Shown piece after piece: positions 53,701 through 62,170 of a stretch of DNA of 64,000 nucleotides (its first letter is position 1; every line of letters starts with the position of its first letter). Both the position numbers and the translations under genes were made by a program. The stretch comes from Clostridia bacterium (lineage in GTDB: Bacteria > Bacillota > Clostridia > Lachnospirales > Lachnospiraceae). The DNA lies in contig QKJQ01000012.1 in NCBI GenBank assembly GCA_003249225.1, positions 62,001 to 126,000 of the forward strand. Reading direction: 5' to 3'. The notes under the pieces are model-generated. The model saw only the letters and a program-made list of their open reading frames with translations, was not told the origin of the DNA and did not search any database.

Positions 53701-54689
53701 CCAAAGCAGCATAAAACTTTTTCCACTGTATAGAGAGCAGCTTCCTGATCGCATAACTGCTGCGAAAAGGAGGCTCTTTTTTCTATGTCGGCGCCTGGTC
53801 CTACGTTCTTATATTCGGCATAAAAGATGGTTTCATAGGCATCTTTTTTATCCCAGTCATGCCAGCCGGCAGGATGAATATGATCACCCAGATGGCAGTG
53901 CAGGAAAACAGTCTTGGCAAAGCTTCGCCATGGTCTTCCAAGATACACACTTCCTTTTGGACAATCACTTGTCAGTCTGCAGTTCTCAAATACATATCCA
54001 TACGTCTGATCCTGTGGAGTGGAAGCGGCTGTAATGTAACCATGAATGCTCGCAGATTCCATTTCTTTCGCCTGCAGTTTTCCTTCGTATTTTACGGAGA
54101 ATATCTCACAGTCTTCAAAATAGGCAACAGCACCGCCGAAGATAAAATCAACATCACCTTCAATATAACATTGATGATAGTAGTGTCTCCCGGGTCGTCT
54201 CTCGCAAAATTCTTTTGGACCGGTAAAACCACCGATCTGATACGCTGTAGGCGGAAGCGGAGCTGTAAATAAAGTATCCTGACATCCCAACAGACGACAA
54301 TTATCAAAACATATACGGTCTCCGTCAATATATAAGGCCAGTGCCTGTCCGTAAATTCGTCCGGATCCTGCGGAATTCTCGAAAGTCAGATTCTTTGCCA
54401 TGAAATCATCGGCGTCAATCATAACTGTTGGGGTGCGAAAGGTTCCGCGTTTTGATTCGTCCGGCATGAGCATCAGGGCATAATCACCATAGGTAATAAT
54501 TGTTGTTGAAGCATCTGCTCCCTCTAGTGTTACGAAGTCTCTGTTTATTGTGAATTTTTCGTTATAAACTCCGGGGCAGACATGTATGGTAACAGGTTCG
54601 CTGCCGGAAGGAAGGTTTACTAATGCTTCTGTTATGGTCAAATACTCACCGGGTGCAGCATTTTTTGATACCGTAAATAATGTTTCCAT
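53673..54689 (-). CDS. Pectin methylesterase (carbohydrate esterase family 8)
   Basis: 338 residues from ATG 54689, with AGGAGG 6 bases upstream; the upstream ATG/TTG codons have none. It is a parallel beta-helix enzyme. GCQDTLF supplies the oxyanion Gln and Asp, GDVDFIFGGA the nucleophilic Asp, and VYLGRPWR the Arg. It removes methyl esters from pectin, releasing methanol. No signal peptide is visible, so it should act on imported, methylated oligogalacturonides in the cytoplasm. It fits the sugar-acid catabolic cluster at 5-9 kb. It converges on the response regulator gene. Confidence 0.92.
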   Translation of the reverse strand: METLFTVSKNAAPGEYLTITEALVNLPSGSEPVTIHVCPGVYNEKFTINRDFVTLEGADASTTIITYGDYALMLMPDESKRGTFRTPTVMIDADDFMAKNLTFENSAGSGRIYGQALALYIDGDRICFDNCRLLGCQDTLFTAPLPPTAYQIGGFTGPKEFCERRPGRHYYHQCYIEGDVDFIFGGAVAYFEDCEIFSVKYEGKLQAKEMESASIHGYITAASTPQDQTYGYVFENCRLTSDCPKGSVYLGRPWRSFAKTVFLHCHLGDHIHPAGWHDWDKKDAYETIFYAEYKNVGPGADIEKRASFSQQLCDQEAALYTVEKVLCCFGHWDFPRFL

Positions 54690-54723
54690 GATGATCCTCC
54701 TAGAATAAAGCCTTAATGAACTC

Positions 54724-54752
54724 ATCATAGCAGACCATTCTTAAAATGACAA
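54724..54752 (-). promoter_or_regulatory. Promoter of the pectin methylesterase gene
   Basis: On the minus strand, TTGTCA (54752-54747), a 17-bp spacer and TATGAT (54729-54724). Confidence 0.7.
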
Positions 54753-54782
54753 TAGAGGATATCCCTCAGGATGTATTTTAAG

Positions 54783-54811
54783 TTGAAGCAAAAGGGGAAT
54801 TGTGGTACTAT
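54783..54811 (+). promoter_or_regulatory. Promoter of deoD
   Basis: TTGAAG (54783-54788), a 17-bp spacer and TACTAT (54806-54811). GGGGAATTGTGG precedes the -10, almost the same as at the LiaF-like gene promoter. Confidence 0.65.
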
Positions 54812-54899
54812 TAATGTGATTTAGTTGTTTTGGTACATATCTTGCGGAGAACAAACCGCTTTTCATTGTGTAAAATAAAATTTCAGGAGGATAAATAAG

Positions 54900-55616
54900 A
54901 TGGCAAATATACCAACACCGCACATTAATGCAGCTATGGGGGATATCGCAGAGACCGTTCTGATGCCGGGAGATCCGCTCCGTGCAAAGTTTATCGCAGA
55001 AACCTATCTTGAGAATGTCATTTGTTTTAACCAGATCCGTAACATGCTTGGATTTACAGGAGTATACAAAGGGAAAAAAGTTTCCGTTATGGGAAGTGGA
55101 ATGGGAATTCCATCCATTGGGATTTATTCCTACGAATTGTTTAACTTTTATGATGTACAGAACATTATTCGTATCGGTTCTGCCGGTGCGCTTGCAGATA
55201 ACGTGAAAGTACGTGACATAGTAATTGCCATGGGAGCTTCAACAAATTCCAACTATGCGGATCAGTTCAAAACACCGGGAACCTTAGCACCTGTTGCAGA
55301 TTTTTCGTTGCTTCGCAAAGCAGTGGAAGCGGCAGAAGCAAAGAATCTCTCCGTTGTTGTCGGAAACATTCTGTCCAGCGATACATTTTACGATGATAAC
55401 AAAGAAGCAAATGATCTGTGGAAACGCATGGGTGTTCTTGCCATTGAGATGGAATCTGCGGCATTATATCTGAATGCGGCCAGAGCAGGAAAAAAGGCAC
55501 TCGGAATCTTTACGATCTCCGATCATATCTACACGCATGAAGTTTTATCGGCAGAGGAAAGACAGACCTCCTTCACTGATATGATGGAAGTTGCGCTTGA
55601 CTGCGCGGTAAAATAG
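54900..55616 (+). CDS. deoD: Purine-nucleoside phosphorylase, DeoD type
   Basis: 238 residues. DeoD hallmarks are TPHINAAMGDIAETVLMPGDPLRAKFIAE in two parts for phosphate and His contacts, RNMLGFTGVYKG, VMGSGMGIPSIGIYSYEL and AIEMESAALY, with the late SDH in TISDHIYTHE. It cleaves purine (deoxy)nucleosides with phosphate as a hexamer. AGGAGG lies upstream of the ATG. It is monocistronic and divergent from the pectinesterase gene. Confidence 0.97.
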   Translation: MANIPTPHINAAMGDIAETVLMPGDPLRAKFIAETYLENVICFNQIRNMLGFTGVYKGKKVSVMGSGMGIPSIGIYSYELFNFYDVQNIIRIGSAGALADNVKVRDIVIAMGASTNSNYADQFKTPGTLAPVADFSLLRKAVEAAEAKNLSVVVGNILSSDTFYDDNKEANDLWKRMGVLAIEMESAALYLNAARAGKKALGIFTISDHIYTHEVLSAEERQTSFTDMMEVALDCAVK

Positions 55617-55698
55617 AATTTCACTTTTGTAAGTGAATCAAGTGGAAAAATAAGATACAGAGCAATAAAGAATGAGGAACAGACAGGCGGGATTGTAT

Positions 55699-57204
55699 AT
55701 GATACAGGAATTATGGGATGCAGTGCTCTCAGGAGATGAGATACGGAAGAATCTTATCCAATTGAAAGAATTAATTAAAATGGATACAGAGGAAGGCTTT
55801 GCTGCAGAAAAGCAGCTTCGCCAACTTGTTCAGGACGGCAGGGAGGAAGACATCGCTGCCCTGCTTCATCATGAGGATGCAAAGATAAGGAAGAACATAG
55901 CACTGATTCTAGGAATTCTTGTTGTTGAAAACTTCCTTGAATCTCTTTGGAATGCTTATTGTGAAGAAGAGACTTTGTTCGTCCGTCCGGCTTATCTGGA
56001 GGCACTTGCAGGCTATGATTATCGATGTTACATTAAAGATATGAAAAAAATTCTTACCGTCCTTGAATCGGAGGCAATCACAGAGGATACCAAGAAGCAC
56101 CGGAGTGAAGAAATCAGACGTCTGCATGATCTGCTTCGTAATGAAAATGAGGGTCAACACGTGTTTACCGGATTTCATCTTCCGGCAGAAGTCGTACTTT
56201 TGACCAATCGGAATCATATTCATTGTACTACAGAAAAGCTTCATGGAATAAAATACAAAGAGTTCAACGCCGGGGTCATCGTTCAGACGAATGCTCTTGA
56301 AGAAGTTCTGTCCGTTCGCACCTATGAAGAACTATTGTTTATTATTCCGGGCTTGCAGAATTGCCCTAACGAATTAAAAGCTGCGGCACATGCAATTGCA
56401 TCGAGCCGATTGCTGGCTTTCCTTTCGGAACGTCACAGTGGCGACGGGCCGTTCTTTTTCAGACTTGAGATCAAAGGGCAGTCGGACCTTGAAAAACGTG
56501 CTGTATTTACAAAACAGCTTGCTGCAATTATAGAAGAAGAAACAAAAAGAAAAATGATTAATTCAACCAGCCGTTATGAACTTGAAGTACGGCTGATCGA
56601 AAGCAGAAGCGGTCAGTATAATGTCCTTGTCAAGTTGTTTACCTTTAAGGACGAGCGTTTTGCATACCGTCTGGAGTCTACTCCTTTTGATATAAGGCCG
56701 GTAAATGCTGCGCTTACTATGGAACTGACGAAAAAGTTCCTGAGAGAAGATTCACAGATTCTTGATCCGTTCTGCAATGCCGGAACCATGCTGATCGAAA
56801 GAAGTAAGATGGGGCCGGTCGGAACTTTATATGCACTGGATGTATATCCGGATTCTATAACAAAAGCAGAAGTTAACTTTCAGGCAGCTGATCTGAAGGT
56901 TAATCTTATACAACGTGATTTTGCCAGTTTCCAGCATGATTATCTGTTTGATGAGATTATCACGAACATGCCGTCTGCGCGTGGTAAAAAGACGGAAGAT
57001 GAGATATGGGACTTATATCAGTTGTTTTTTAAAAGAGCGAAAGAATTGCTTGCAGAAGAGGGGATAATCATACTTTATTCCCATAACAGAAAAATGATAC
57101 AGAAACTTGGGAACTGTAAACCATTTTGTATCGTCGGAGATTTTGAGATTTCGATGAAAGAAAAGAGTTATGTATTTGTCATACGATTCTGCAATGCTGC
57201 CTGA
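55699..57204 (+). CDS. HEAT-like repeat protein fused to a UPF0020/THUMP-type RNA methyltransferase
   Basis: 501 residues from ATG 55699, with GGCGGGA upstream; ATG 55672 has no site. Residues ~1-150 are helical with HEAT-like pairs (DIAALLHHEDAKIRKNIALILGIL in part). The middle ~150 residues resemble a THUMP/ferredoxin-like RNA-binding part (around FFFRLEIKG). The C-terminal Rossmann methyltransferase has the SAM loop ILDPFCNAGTMLIE and a catalytic motif written NMPS, where UPF0020 enzymes have NPP(Y/F). Probably an rRNA or tRNA base methyltransferase; the altered motif leaves activity open. A 12-bp minisatellite starts at its stop codon. Confidence 0.82.
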   Translation: MIQELWDAVLSGDEIRKNLIQLKELIKMDTEEGFAAEKQLRQLVQDGREEDIAALLHHEDAKIRKNIALILGILVVENFLESLWNAYCEEETLFVRPAYLEALAGYDYRCYIKDMKKILTVLESEAITEDTKKHRSEEIRRLHDLLRNENEGQHVFTGFHLPAEVVLLTNRNHIHCTTEKLHGIKYKEFNAGVIVQTNALEEVLSVRTYEELLFIIPGLQNCPNELKAAAHAIASSRLLAFLSERHSGDGPFFFRLEIKGQSDLEKRAVFTKQLAAIIEEETKRKMINSTSRYELEVRLIESRSGQYNVLVKLFTFKDERFAYRLESTPFDIRPVNAALTMELTKKFLREDSQILDPFCNAGTMLIERSKMGPVGTLYALDVYPDSITKAEVNFQAADLKVNLIQRDFASFQHDYLFDEIITNMPSARGKKTEDEIWDLYQLFFKRAKELLAEEGIIILYSHNRKMIQKLGNCKPFCIVGDFEISMKEKSYVFVIRFCNAA

Positions 57205-57208
57205 AACT

Positions 57209-57292
57209 GATAGAAACAATAATGATAGAAACAATGATAAAAACAATGATAAAAACAATGATAAAAACAATGATAAAAACAATGATAAAAAA
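57209..57292 (+). repeat. 12-bp tandem repeat (minisatellite)
   Basis: Six copies of GATARAAACAAT between 57209 and 57283, with one extra AAT between copies 1 and 2, plus a partial copy. In the +1 frame it encodes NNDK repeats within a short reading frame 57194-57295. Confidence 0.85.
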
Positions 57293-57510
57293 TGATATTA
57301 ACAATGATATATAGACATAAAAACAGACATGAAGTAAGAAGCATACCCCAAAAGCATAAAATAAGAAGCATGCAGAATTATGAAGCTATAGAAATGGGAA
57401 GTGTACAGTAAGAAACGTATAGAAATATAGAAACGTACAGGTAGAAAGAAGCATATAAGAATATAGCTGCAGACAACGATGTGCCAGAGTGTACAGAAAT
57501 GGAGAGATGA
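57293..57510. other. A-rich, degenerate-repeat interval upstream of exoIII
   Basis: AAGAAGCAT occurs three times (57336, 57363 and 57446) and AGAAACGTA twice (57411 and 57429). No gene, terminator or clear promoter is visible. Confidence 0.6.
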
Positions 57511-58269
57511 ATGAAATTAATATCATGGAATGTTAACGGACTGCGTGCCTGCGTTGGAAAAGGTTTCAGCGAGTACTTCAACGCGATGGATGCGGATGTA
57601 TTTTGTTTACAGGAAACAAAGCTTCAGGAAGGACAGATCGATCTTGAGCTTCCAGGATATTTTCAGTATTGGAACTATGCCGTGAAAAAAGGTTATTCAG
57701 GTACCGCTATTTTTACAAAGCGTAAGCCGGTATCGGTACAGCTTGGGCTTGCAATAGAAGAGCATGACCAGGAAGGAAGACTGATCACGCTGGAATACCC
57801 TGAATATTATGTCATAACAGTATACACACCAAATTCGCAGGATGGTTTGAAACGCCTTTCTTATCGTATGGAATGGGAAGAAGCTTTTCGGGATCATCTG
57901 ACAAAACTTGCAAAGGTAAAACCGGTCATGGTATGTGGTGATATGAATGTCGCCCACGAAGAGATCGATCTGAAAAATCCAAAAACAAATCATATGAATC
58001 CTGGCTTCACCGATGAAGAACGTGAAAAATTCACAAAATTGCTGAATGCCGGGTTTATCGATACGTTCCGTTATATGTACCCGGATACACAGACATTTTC
58101 CTGGTGGTCTTACCGGTTTCAGGCAAGAGATAAGGGAATCGGCTGGCGTATTGATTATTTTCTGACATCAAAAGATCTTGAGAGCAAGATAACAGATGCA
58201 GTGATTCATACGGAAGTTCTTGGTTCGGATCATTGTCCGGTTGAGCTTCAGATCTCACTTGGTGAATAA
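57511..58269 (+). CDS. exoA: Exodeoxyribonuclease III / AP endonuclease
   Basis: 252 residues. The endonuclease/exonuclease/phosphatase fold starts LISWNVNGLRA, with the metal Glu in CLQETKLQEGQ. Further motifs are VCGDMNVAHEEIDL (Asp, Asn), SWWSYRFQAR and the terminal GSDHCPVEL (Asp-His pair). It cuts DNA at abasic sites and trims 3' ends in base excision repair. GGAGAG lies upstream of the ATG. Confidence 0.97.
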   Translation: MKLISWNVNGLRACVGKGFSEYFNAMDADVFCLQETKLQEGQIDLELPGYFQYWNYAVKKGYSGTAIFTKRKPVSVQLGLAIEEHDQEGRLITLEYPEYYVITVYTPNSQDGLKRLSYRMEWEEAFRDHLTKLAKVKPVMVCGDMNVAHEEIDLKNPKTNHMNPGFTDEEREKFTKLLNAGFIDTFRYMYPDTQTFSWWSYRFQARDKGIGWRIDYFLTSKDLESKITDAVIHTEVLGSDHCPVELQISLGE

Positions 58270-58299
58270 CCAACAACAAAGAAATGAGGAATGCAGATT

Positions 58300-59136
58300 A
58301 TGGGTAACATAACGGAAAATACAGAAGAAAAGAAGCAACAAGAGAATGATGAGAAGTCAAAGGTGGAGGAAGGGCTGACAAAAGCGAAAACATCCCGTAA
58401 AAGAAACAAGCTGATTGCTGTTATTGCTATATTATTAATAATAGCCGGTGTATGCATTTTCTCATATCCGATCGTTATGAAGACCATCAGCAATTATAAG
58501 CAGGATAAAATGCAGGAAGAAATAAAAGCAGTCATTCTTGAGAATATGCAGCAGCAGGCAGAAAAAGATGCGGAGCAACAGGAAGCTGAACTTACACAAG
58601 CTGCAGAAAATCAGGATAGTACGGCAGATACAGCAACACCATCACCGACACCGCAGGCGCTTGATGAGATTCAGATTGTGGAGGATGATACTTCATCGGA
58701 CACAGAAGATTCGGCAAATCTTAGCGATCGTCTTTTGGGTCAGGAGTTGCTTGGACTTATCGAAATTGATTCCATGAATTTATTTTATGCCGTAATAGAA
58801 GGTACGGAAAAAGATAATTTATCAGCGGGAATCGGGCATATGACCGGGACAGCAGCAATCGGCGAAGTTGGTAACTGCGCACTGGCCGGACATCGTGGCG
58901 GAACATATGGTAAGTATTTCAGACACATCGATGAATTATCTTTAGGAGATGAAATCCTGTTAACTGATATTGCAGGAAATGAATACAGTTATACTGTATA
59001 TGATATGTTCATTGTTGAGCCGGAAGAAATGTGGGTCATTGATCCGGTGGATGACGTATCAAGAACACTTACATTGATAACCTGCGAGAACAGTGGAACA
59101 CAGCGCTTGATCGTCCGGGCAAAGATCCTCGAGTAA
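58300..59136 (+). CDS. Sortase (class D-like) with N-terminal anchor
   Basis: 278 residues from ATG 58300 (ATG 58291 is also possible). A Glu/Lys-rich start precedes one membrane span (about 33-57, LIAVIAILLIIAGVCIFSYPIV), followed by a Gln/Glu helix, a Thr/Pro/Asp-rich linker and the sortase barrel (about 145-278). The catalytic His is in NCALAGHRGGTYG, the Cys in TLTLITCENSG and the Arg in RLIVRAKI. Sortases link LPXTG-type proteins to the wall. No substrate with a sorting signal is encoded in the window. Confidence 0.92.
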   Translation: MGNITENTEEKKQQENDEKSKVEEGLTKAKTSRKRNKLIAVIAILLIIAGVCIFSYPIVMKTISNYKQDKMQEEIKAVILENMQQQAEKDAEQQEAELTQAAENQDSTADTATPSPTPQALDEIQIVEDDTSSDTEDSANLSDRLLGQELLGLIEIDSMNLFYAVIEGTEKDNLSAGIGHMTGTAAIGEVGNCALAGHRGGTYGKYFRHIDELSLGDEILLTDIAGNEYSYTVYDMFIVEPEEMWVIDPVDDVSRTLTLITCENSGTQRLIVRAKILE

Positions 59137-59159
59137 GGTATGAAGGGAAAGGTGTTAAC

Positions 59160-59993
59160 TTGATAGAACAGTTTATAAGAACTGCCATGCTGATTGGCGA
59201 AAATGGACAGGAAAGTTTATTTCATAAACATGTTGCTGTCTTTGGTGTCGGCGGTGTTGGCGGGTATGCAGCAGAAGCACTGGCCAGAGCGGGAATTGGC
59301 AAGCTGACCTTGATTGATAATGATACAGTGTCGGAATCAAATCTGAACCGTCAGATCATTGCACTGCACAGTACCATCGGAAAAGAAAAAGTTGAAGTCA
59401 TGAAAGAGAGAATCCTTGATATAAATCCTATGGCGCAGGTCATCTGCAGAAAGATGTTCTATCTGCCGGAGAATGCCGGAGAAATCGATTTTACTGAGTT
59501 CGACTATATAGTTGATGCCGTGGATACGGTAACGGCAAAGATTGATATTATTAGCAGAGCTGTTAACGAAAAGATTCCGATTGTCAGCAGTATGGGTGCC
59601 GGTAATAAGCTGGATTCCCAAAAGTTCCAGATAGCAGATCTCTCAAAAACAAGTGTTTGTCCATTAGCAAAAGTTATGAGAAGAGAGCTTAAAAAACGTG
59701 GAATAGAGCATATAAAAGTCGTTTATTCAACTGAGAATAAAGAGACGGTACAAACAAAGCATGAGCAGGTCAAAGTCAGCGCTGCAGACCACATAACCTC
59801 AGAGGACGTTTCAGCTCAAAGCCAGACAATGAATAGTACGCAGTTCGAGACAAAGCACAAGCAGGAAAATGAACCTGAAACTTTACCGATCCGAAAGGCA
59901 AAGCATATACCGGGCAGCATTGTGTTTGCACCGGCAATCGCCGGTCTGATGCTTGCAGGGGAGGTTATCAACGATCTGATAAAAGAAGGATAA
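59160..59993 (+). CDS. tcdA: tRNA threonylcarbamoyladenosine dehydratase (TcdA/CsdL), with inserted linker
   Basis: 277 residues, starting at TTG 59160 with AAAGG 8 bases upstream. The E1-like adenylation fold has VFGVGGVGGYAAEALARAG in the nucleotide loop, LIDNDTVSESNLNRQI and DAVDTVTAKI. It cyclises t6A37 of tRNA to ct6A using ATP. Between STEN and the C-terminal PGSIVFAPAIAGLMLAGEV there is a ~45-residue polar insertion rich in Gln, Thr, His and Glu (about residues 200-245) not usual for the family. It precedes the YhhN gene by 4 bases. Confidence 0.9.
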   Translation: MIEQFIRTAMLIGENGQESLFHKHVAVFGVGGVGGYAAEALARAGIGKLTLIDNDTVSESNLNRQIIALHSTIGKEKVEVMKERILDINPMAQVICRKMFYLPENAGEIDFTEFDYIVDAVDTVTAKIDIISRAVNEKIPIVSSMGAGNKLDSQKFQIADLSKTSVCPLAKVMRRELKKRGIEHIKVVYSTENKETVQTKHEQVKVSAADHITSEDVSAQSQTMNSTQFETKHKQENEPETLPIRKAKHIPGSIVFAPAIAGLMLAGEVINDLIKEG

Positions 59994-59997
59994 CACT

Positions 59998-60702
59998 ATG
60001 TATACGATTGCAGCTTCGTTACTGGGTATAATTCTAATGATTTTTATAGTACTTCCGCTTTATATCTTCTTTAAACGAAGTAAAAAAGAAGGCTCTGCTA
60101 AAATTGCTGTCATTTTGAAAGGGAGCATTACACTAATTGCTTTACTTTATTGCGTGGCCGGCTGGCAAAGAGCAGGAGCAGAAACAGATGGCAGCACCTT
60201 ACCATGGTTCATGAATAGTTTCTGGCCGGTCGCTGGTCTGTTGCTATGCTTGGCCGCAGATGTCTTACTGGAAATTGTTTTCTTTGCAGGTATGGGACTT
60301 TTTTTTCTGGGGCATGTCTGTTATATCCTGTTTTTTATACAGATCGGAAAAGTATCAATGGCTGCAATTCCAGTATTTCTGATACTTGAGACGGTGATGG
60401 TTCTTTACTTCTGGCAGTATCACAAGAAACTTGGAAAATCGACGATTGCCTATATGCTGTATGGAAGCTTGATTCTGGTTACATTTTCCTTTGGTATTTT
60501 TCTTCCTTTCACTGCAGGTGAAATGGGAGTTTTGCCTGCGATGGCTGCGGTACTGCTTGTTATCAGTGATTATATGCTTGCTTACCAGATCATCGTTAAA
60601 AAATCAGAATTCAGAGAAGTAGTACTTCTTGGGTTTTACTGGGCAGGACAGTATTGTATGGCAATGAGTTTGTTTCTGCCGGTTTATCTGTATGATCTAT
60701 GA
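59998..60702 (+). CDS. YhhN-family membrane protein (lysoplasmalogenase-like)
   Basis: 234 residues with about eight membrane helices. The family includes eukaryotic TMEM86 lysoplasmalogenase; conserved acidic positions lie in AADVLLEIVFFAG and LLVISDYMLAYQII. It might cleave vinyl-ether lysolipids, which are common in anaerobic clostridia, but this is unproven for bacterial members. AAGGA lies 8 bases before the ATG. It is translationally close to tcdA (4-base gap) and ends at a strong terminator. Confidence 0.85.
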   Translation: MYTIAASLLGIILMIFIVLPLYIFFKRSKKEGSAKIAVILKGSITLIALLYCVAGWQRAGAETDGSTLPWFMNSFWPVAGLLLCLAADVLLEIVFFAGMGLFFLGHVCYILFFIQIGKVSMAAIPVFLILETVMVLYFWQYHKKLGKSTIAYMLYGSLILVTFSFGIFLPFTAGEMGVLPAMAAVLLVISDYMLAYQIIVKKSEFREVVLLGFYWAGQYCMAMSLFLPVYLYDL

Positions 60703-60756
60703 TGCACATGCTATAAATTTCATATCATAGAAGGGTTTATTCGCCAAAATAAAAGG

Positions 60757-60800
60757 AAAGGCTGTGAAAAATGATTTACATTTTTCACAGCCTTATTTTT
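60757..60800. terminator. Strong terminator between the YhhN gene and argG (converging)
   Basis: AAGGCTGTGAAAAATG pairs with CATTTTTCACAGCCTT (16 bp), with a T-rich tract after it. Confidence 0.9.
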
Positions 60801-60843
60801 CGCTGTATGGTTCCTTTATGGCTTTTTTATTAAAGAGTTCGTT

Positions 60844-62061
60844 CTATTTTTCGCGTTCTGCAAGAAGCATGGCACGTACTTTTAAGGAAAGTCCAAACAA
60901 GTTGATGAAACCTTCTGCGTCGTGATGATCATAAAGTGCACCCGTTGTAAAGGAAGCAAGACTTTCACTATAAAGAGAATAAGGTGATGTTGAACCCTGA
61001 CGGATGATATTTCCTTTGTAGAGTTTCATTCTTACTTCACCGGTTACATACTGCTGTGTGGATTCGATGAAAGCCTGAAGAGCTTCACGAAGCGGGGTGA
61101 ACCATTTTCCTTCATATACGATGTCAGCAAATCTATTACCGATACCTTTTTTGAATGTCATGGTATCGCGGTCAAGAATCAATTCTTCGAGCTGCTGATG
61201 AGCTTCCATAAGAATCGTTCCGCCCGGAGTCTCATATACACCACGGGATTTCATGCCAACAACGCGGTTCTCAACGATATCAATAATGCCAATGCCGTGT
61301 TTGCCGCCAAGAACATTCAATTCCTCAATGATCTGAGATGCTTTCATGGTTTTACCATTCAAAGCGACAGGAATACCTTTTTCAAAGGTAAGTGTCAGTG
61401 TCTCAGAATCGTCAGGAGCTTTTTCCGGTGATACGGAAAGGGTCAGAAGATGATCATAATTTGGTGCTGTAGCAGGGCTCTCAAGTTCGAGACCTTCATG
61501 GCTGATGTGCCAGAGATTCCTGTCACGGCTGTAACTGTGACTTGCGTCGAACGGAAGGTCAATACCATGTGCTTTGCAGTATTCGATCTCATCTTCACGT
61601 GACTGCATCTTCCAGGTATCGTTGCATCTCCATGGAGCAATGATCTTTAAGTCAGGAGCAAGCGCTTTGATGCCAAGCTCAAAACGAACCTGATCATTAC
61701 CTTTTCCAGTTGCACCATGGCAGATTGCAGTCGCATTTTCGAGTCTTGCAACTTCAACAAGACGTTTTGCTATGCATGGACGTGCCATGGAAGTTCCCAG
61801 CAGGTATTTATTCTCATAAACTGCATTTGCCTGTACACATGGAATGACGAAATCATCAACGAATTCATCTGTCATGTGCTCAATGTAGAGTTTTGTAGCA
61901 CCGGAAAGCTTTGCTCTTTCTTCAAGACCATCCAGTTCATTGCCCTGTCCAACATCGATACAGCAGCAGACAACATCATAATCATAGTTTTCTTTCAGCC
62001 ACGGGATGATAGCGGTTGTGTCCAGTCCACCCGAATAAGCTAATATAACTTTTTCTTTCAT
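60844..62061 (-). CDS. argG: Argininosuccinate synthase
   Basis: 405 residues from ATG 62061, with AGGAGG about 12 bases upstream; an open extension to 62136 runs into the promoter. The ATP pyrophosphatase loop is ILAYSGGLDTTA. Other hallmarks are CCIDVGQGNELDGLEERAK in two parts, CHGATGKGNDQVRFE and the citrulline/aspartate region with SYSRDRNLWHISHEGLELE, also in two parts. It joins citrulline and aspartate. The start-site region carries an ArgR-like box. Monocistronic. Confidence 0.97.
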   Translation of the reverse strand: MKEKVILAYSGGLDTTAIIPWLKENYDYDVVCCCIDVGQGNELDGLEERAKLSGATKLYIEHMTDEFVDDFVIPCVQANAVYENKYLLGTSMARPCIAKRLVEVARLENATAICHGATGKGNDQVRFELGIKALAPDLKIIAPWRCNDTWKMQSREDEIEYCKAHGIDLPFDASHSYSRDRNLWHISHEGLELESPATAPNYDHLLTLSVSPEKAPDDSETLTLTFEKGIPVALNGKTMKASQIIEELNVLGGKHGIGIIDIVENRVVGMKSRGVYETPGGTILMEAHQQLEELILDRDTMTFKKGIGNRFADIVYEGKWFTPLREALQAFIESTQQYVTGEVRMKLYKGNIIRQGSTSPYSLYSESLASFTTGALYDHHDAEGFINLFGLSLKVRAMLLAEREK

Positions 62062-62090
62062 AGTAAAGTAACCTCCTATAAGCATTTTTG

Positions 62091-62115
62091 CGATAATATG
62101 CATAATATGCAAAAT
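62091..62115. promoter_or_regulatory. Putative ArgR operator downstream of the argG start site
   Basis: An A/T-rich, partly palindromic run contains ATAATATGCATAAT (62093-62106) followed by ATGCAAAAT. It covers about +2 to +26 of the predicted argG transcript. The same 14-mer recurs at 63961-63974. Confidence 0.6.
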
Positions 62116-62124
62116 CATTTTATA

Positions 62125-62153
62125 AATATACACCATTTGATTTTATAATGCAA
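62125..62153 (-). promoter_or_regulatory. Promoter of argG
   Basis: On the minus strand, TTGCAT (62153-62148), a 17-bp spacer and TATATT (62130-62125). An overlapping alternative is TTGGTT-17-TATAAA (62170-62142). Confidence 0.6.
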
Positions 62154-62170
62154 GTGCAATATGCAACCAA

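Noticed and set aside
57209..57292. CRISPR array
   Set aside because: The 12-bp units are directly adjacent without spacers, so this is a minisatellite; no cas genes are present.
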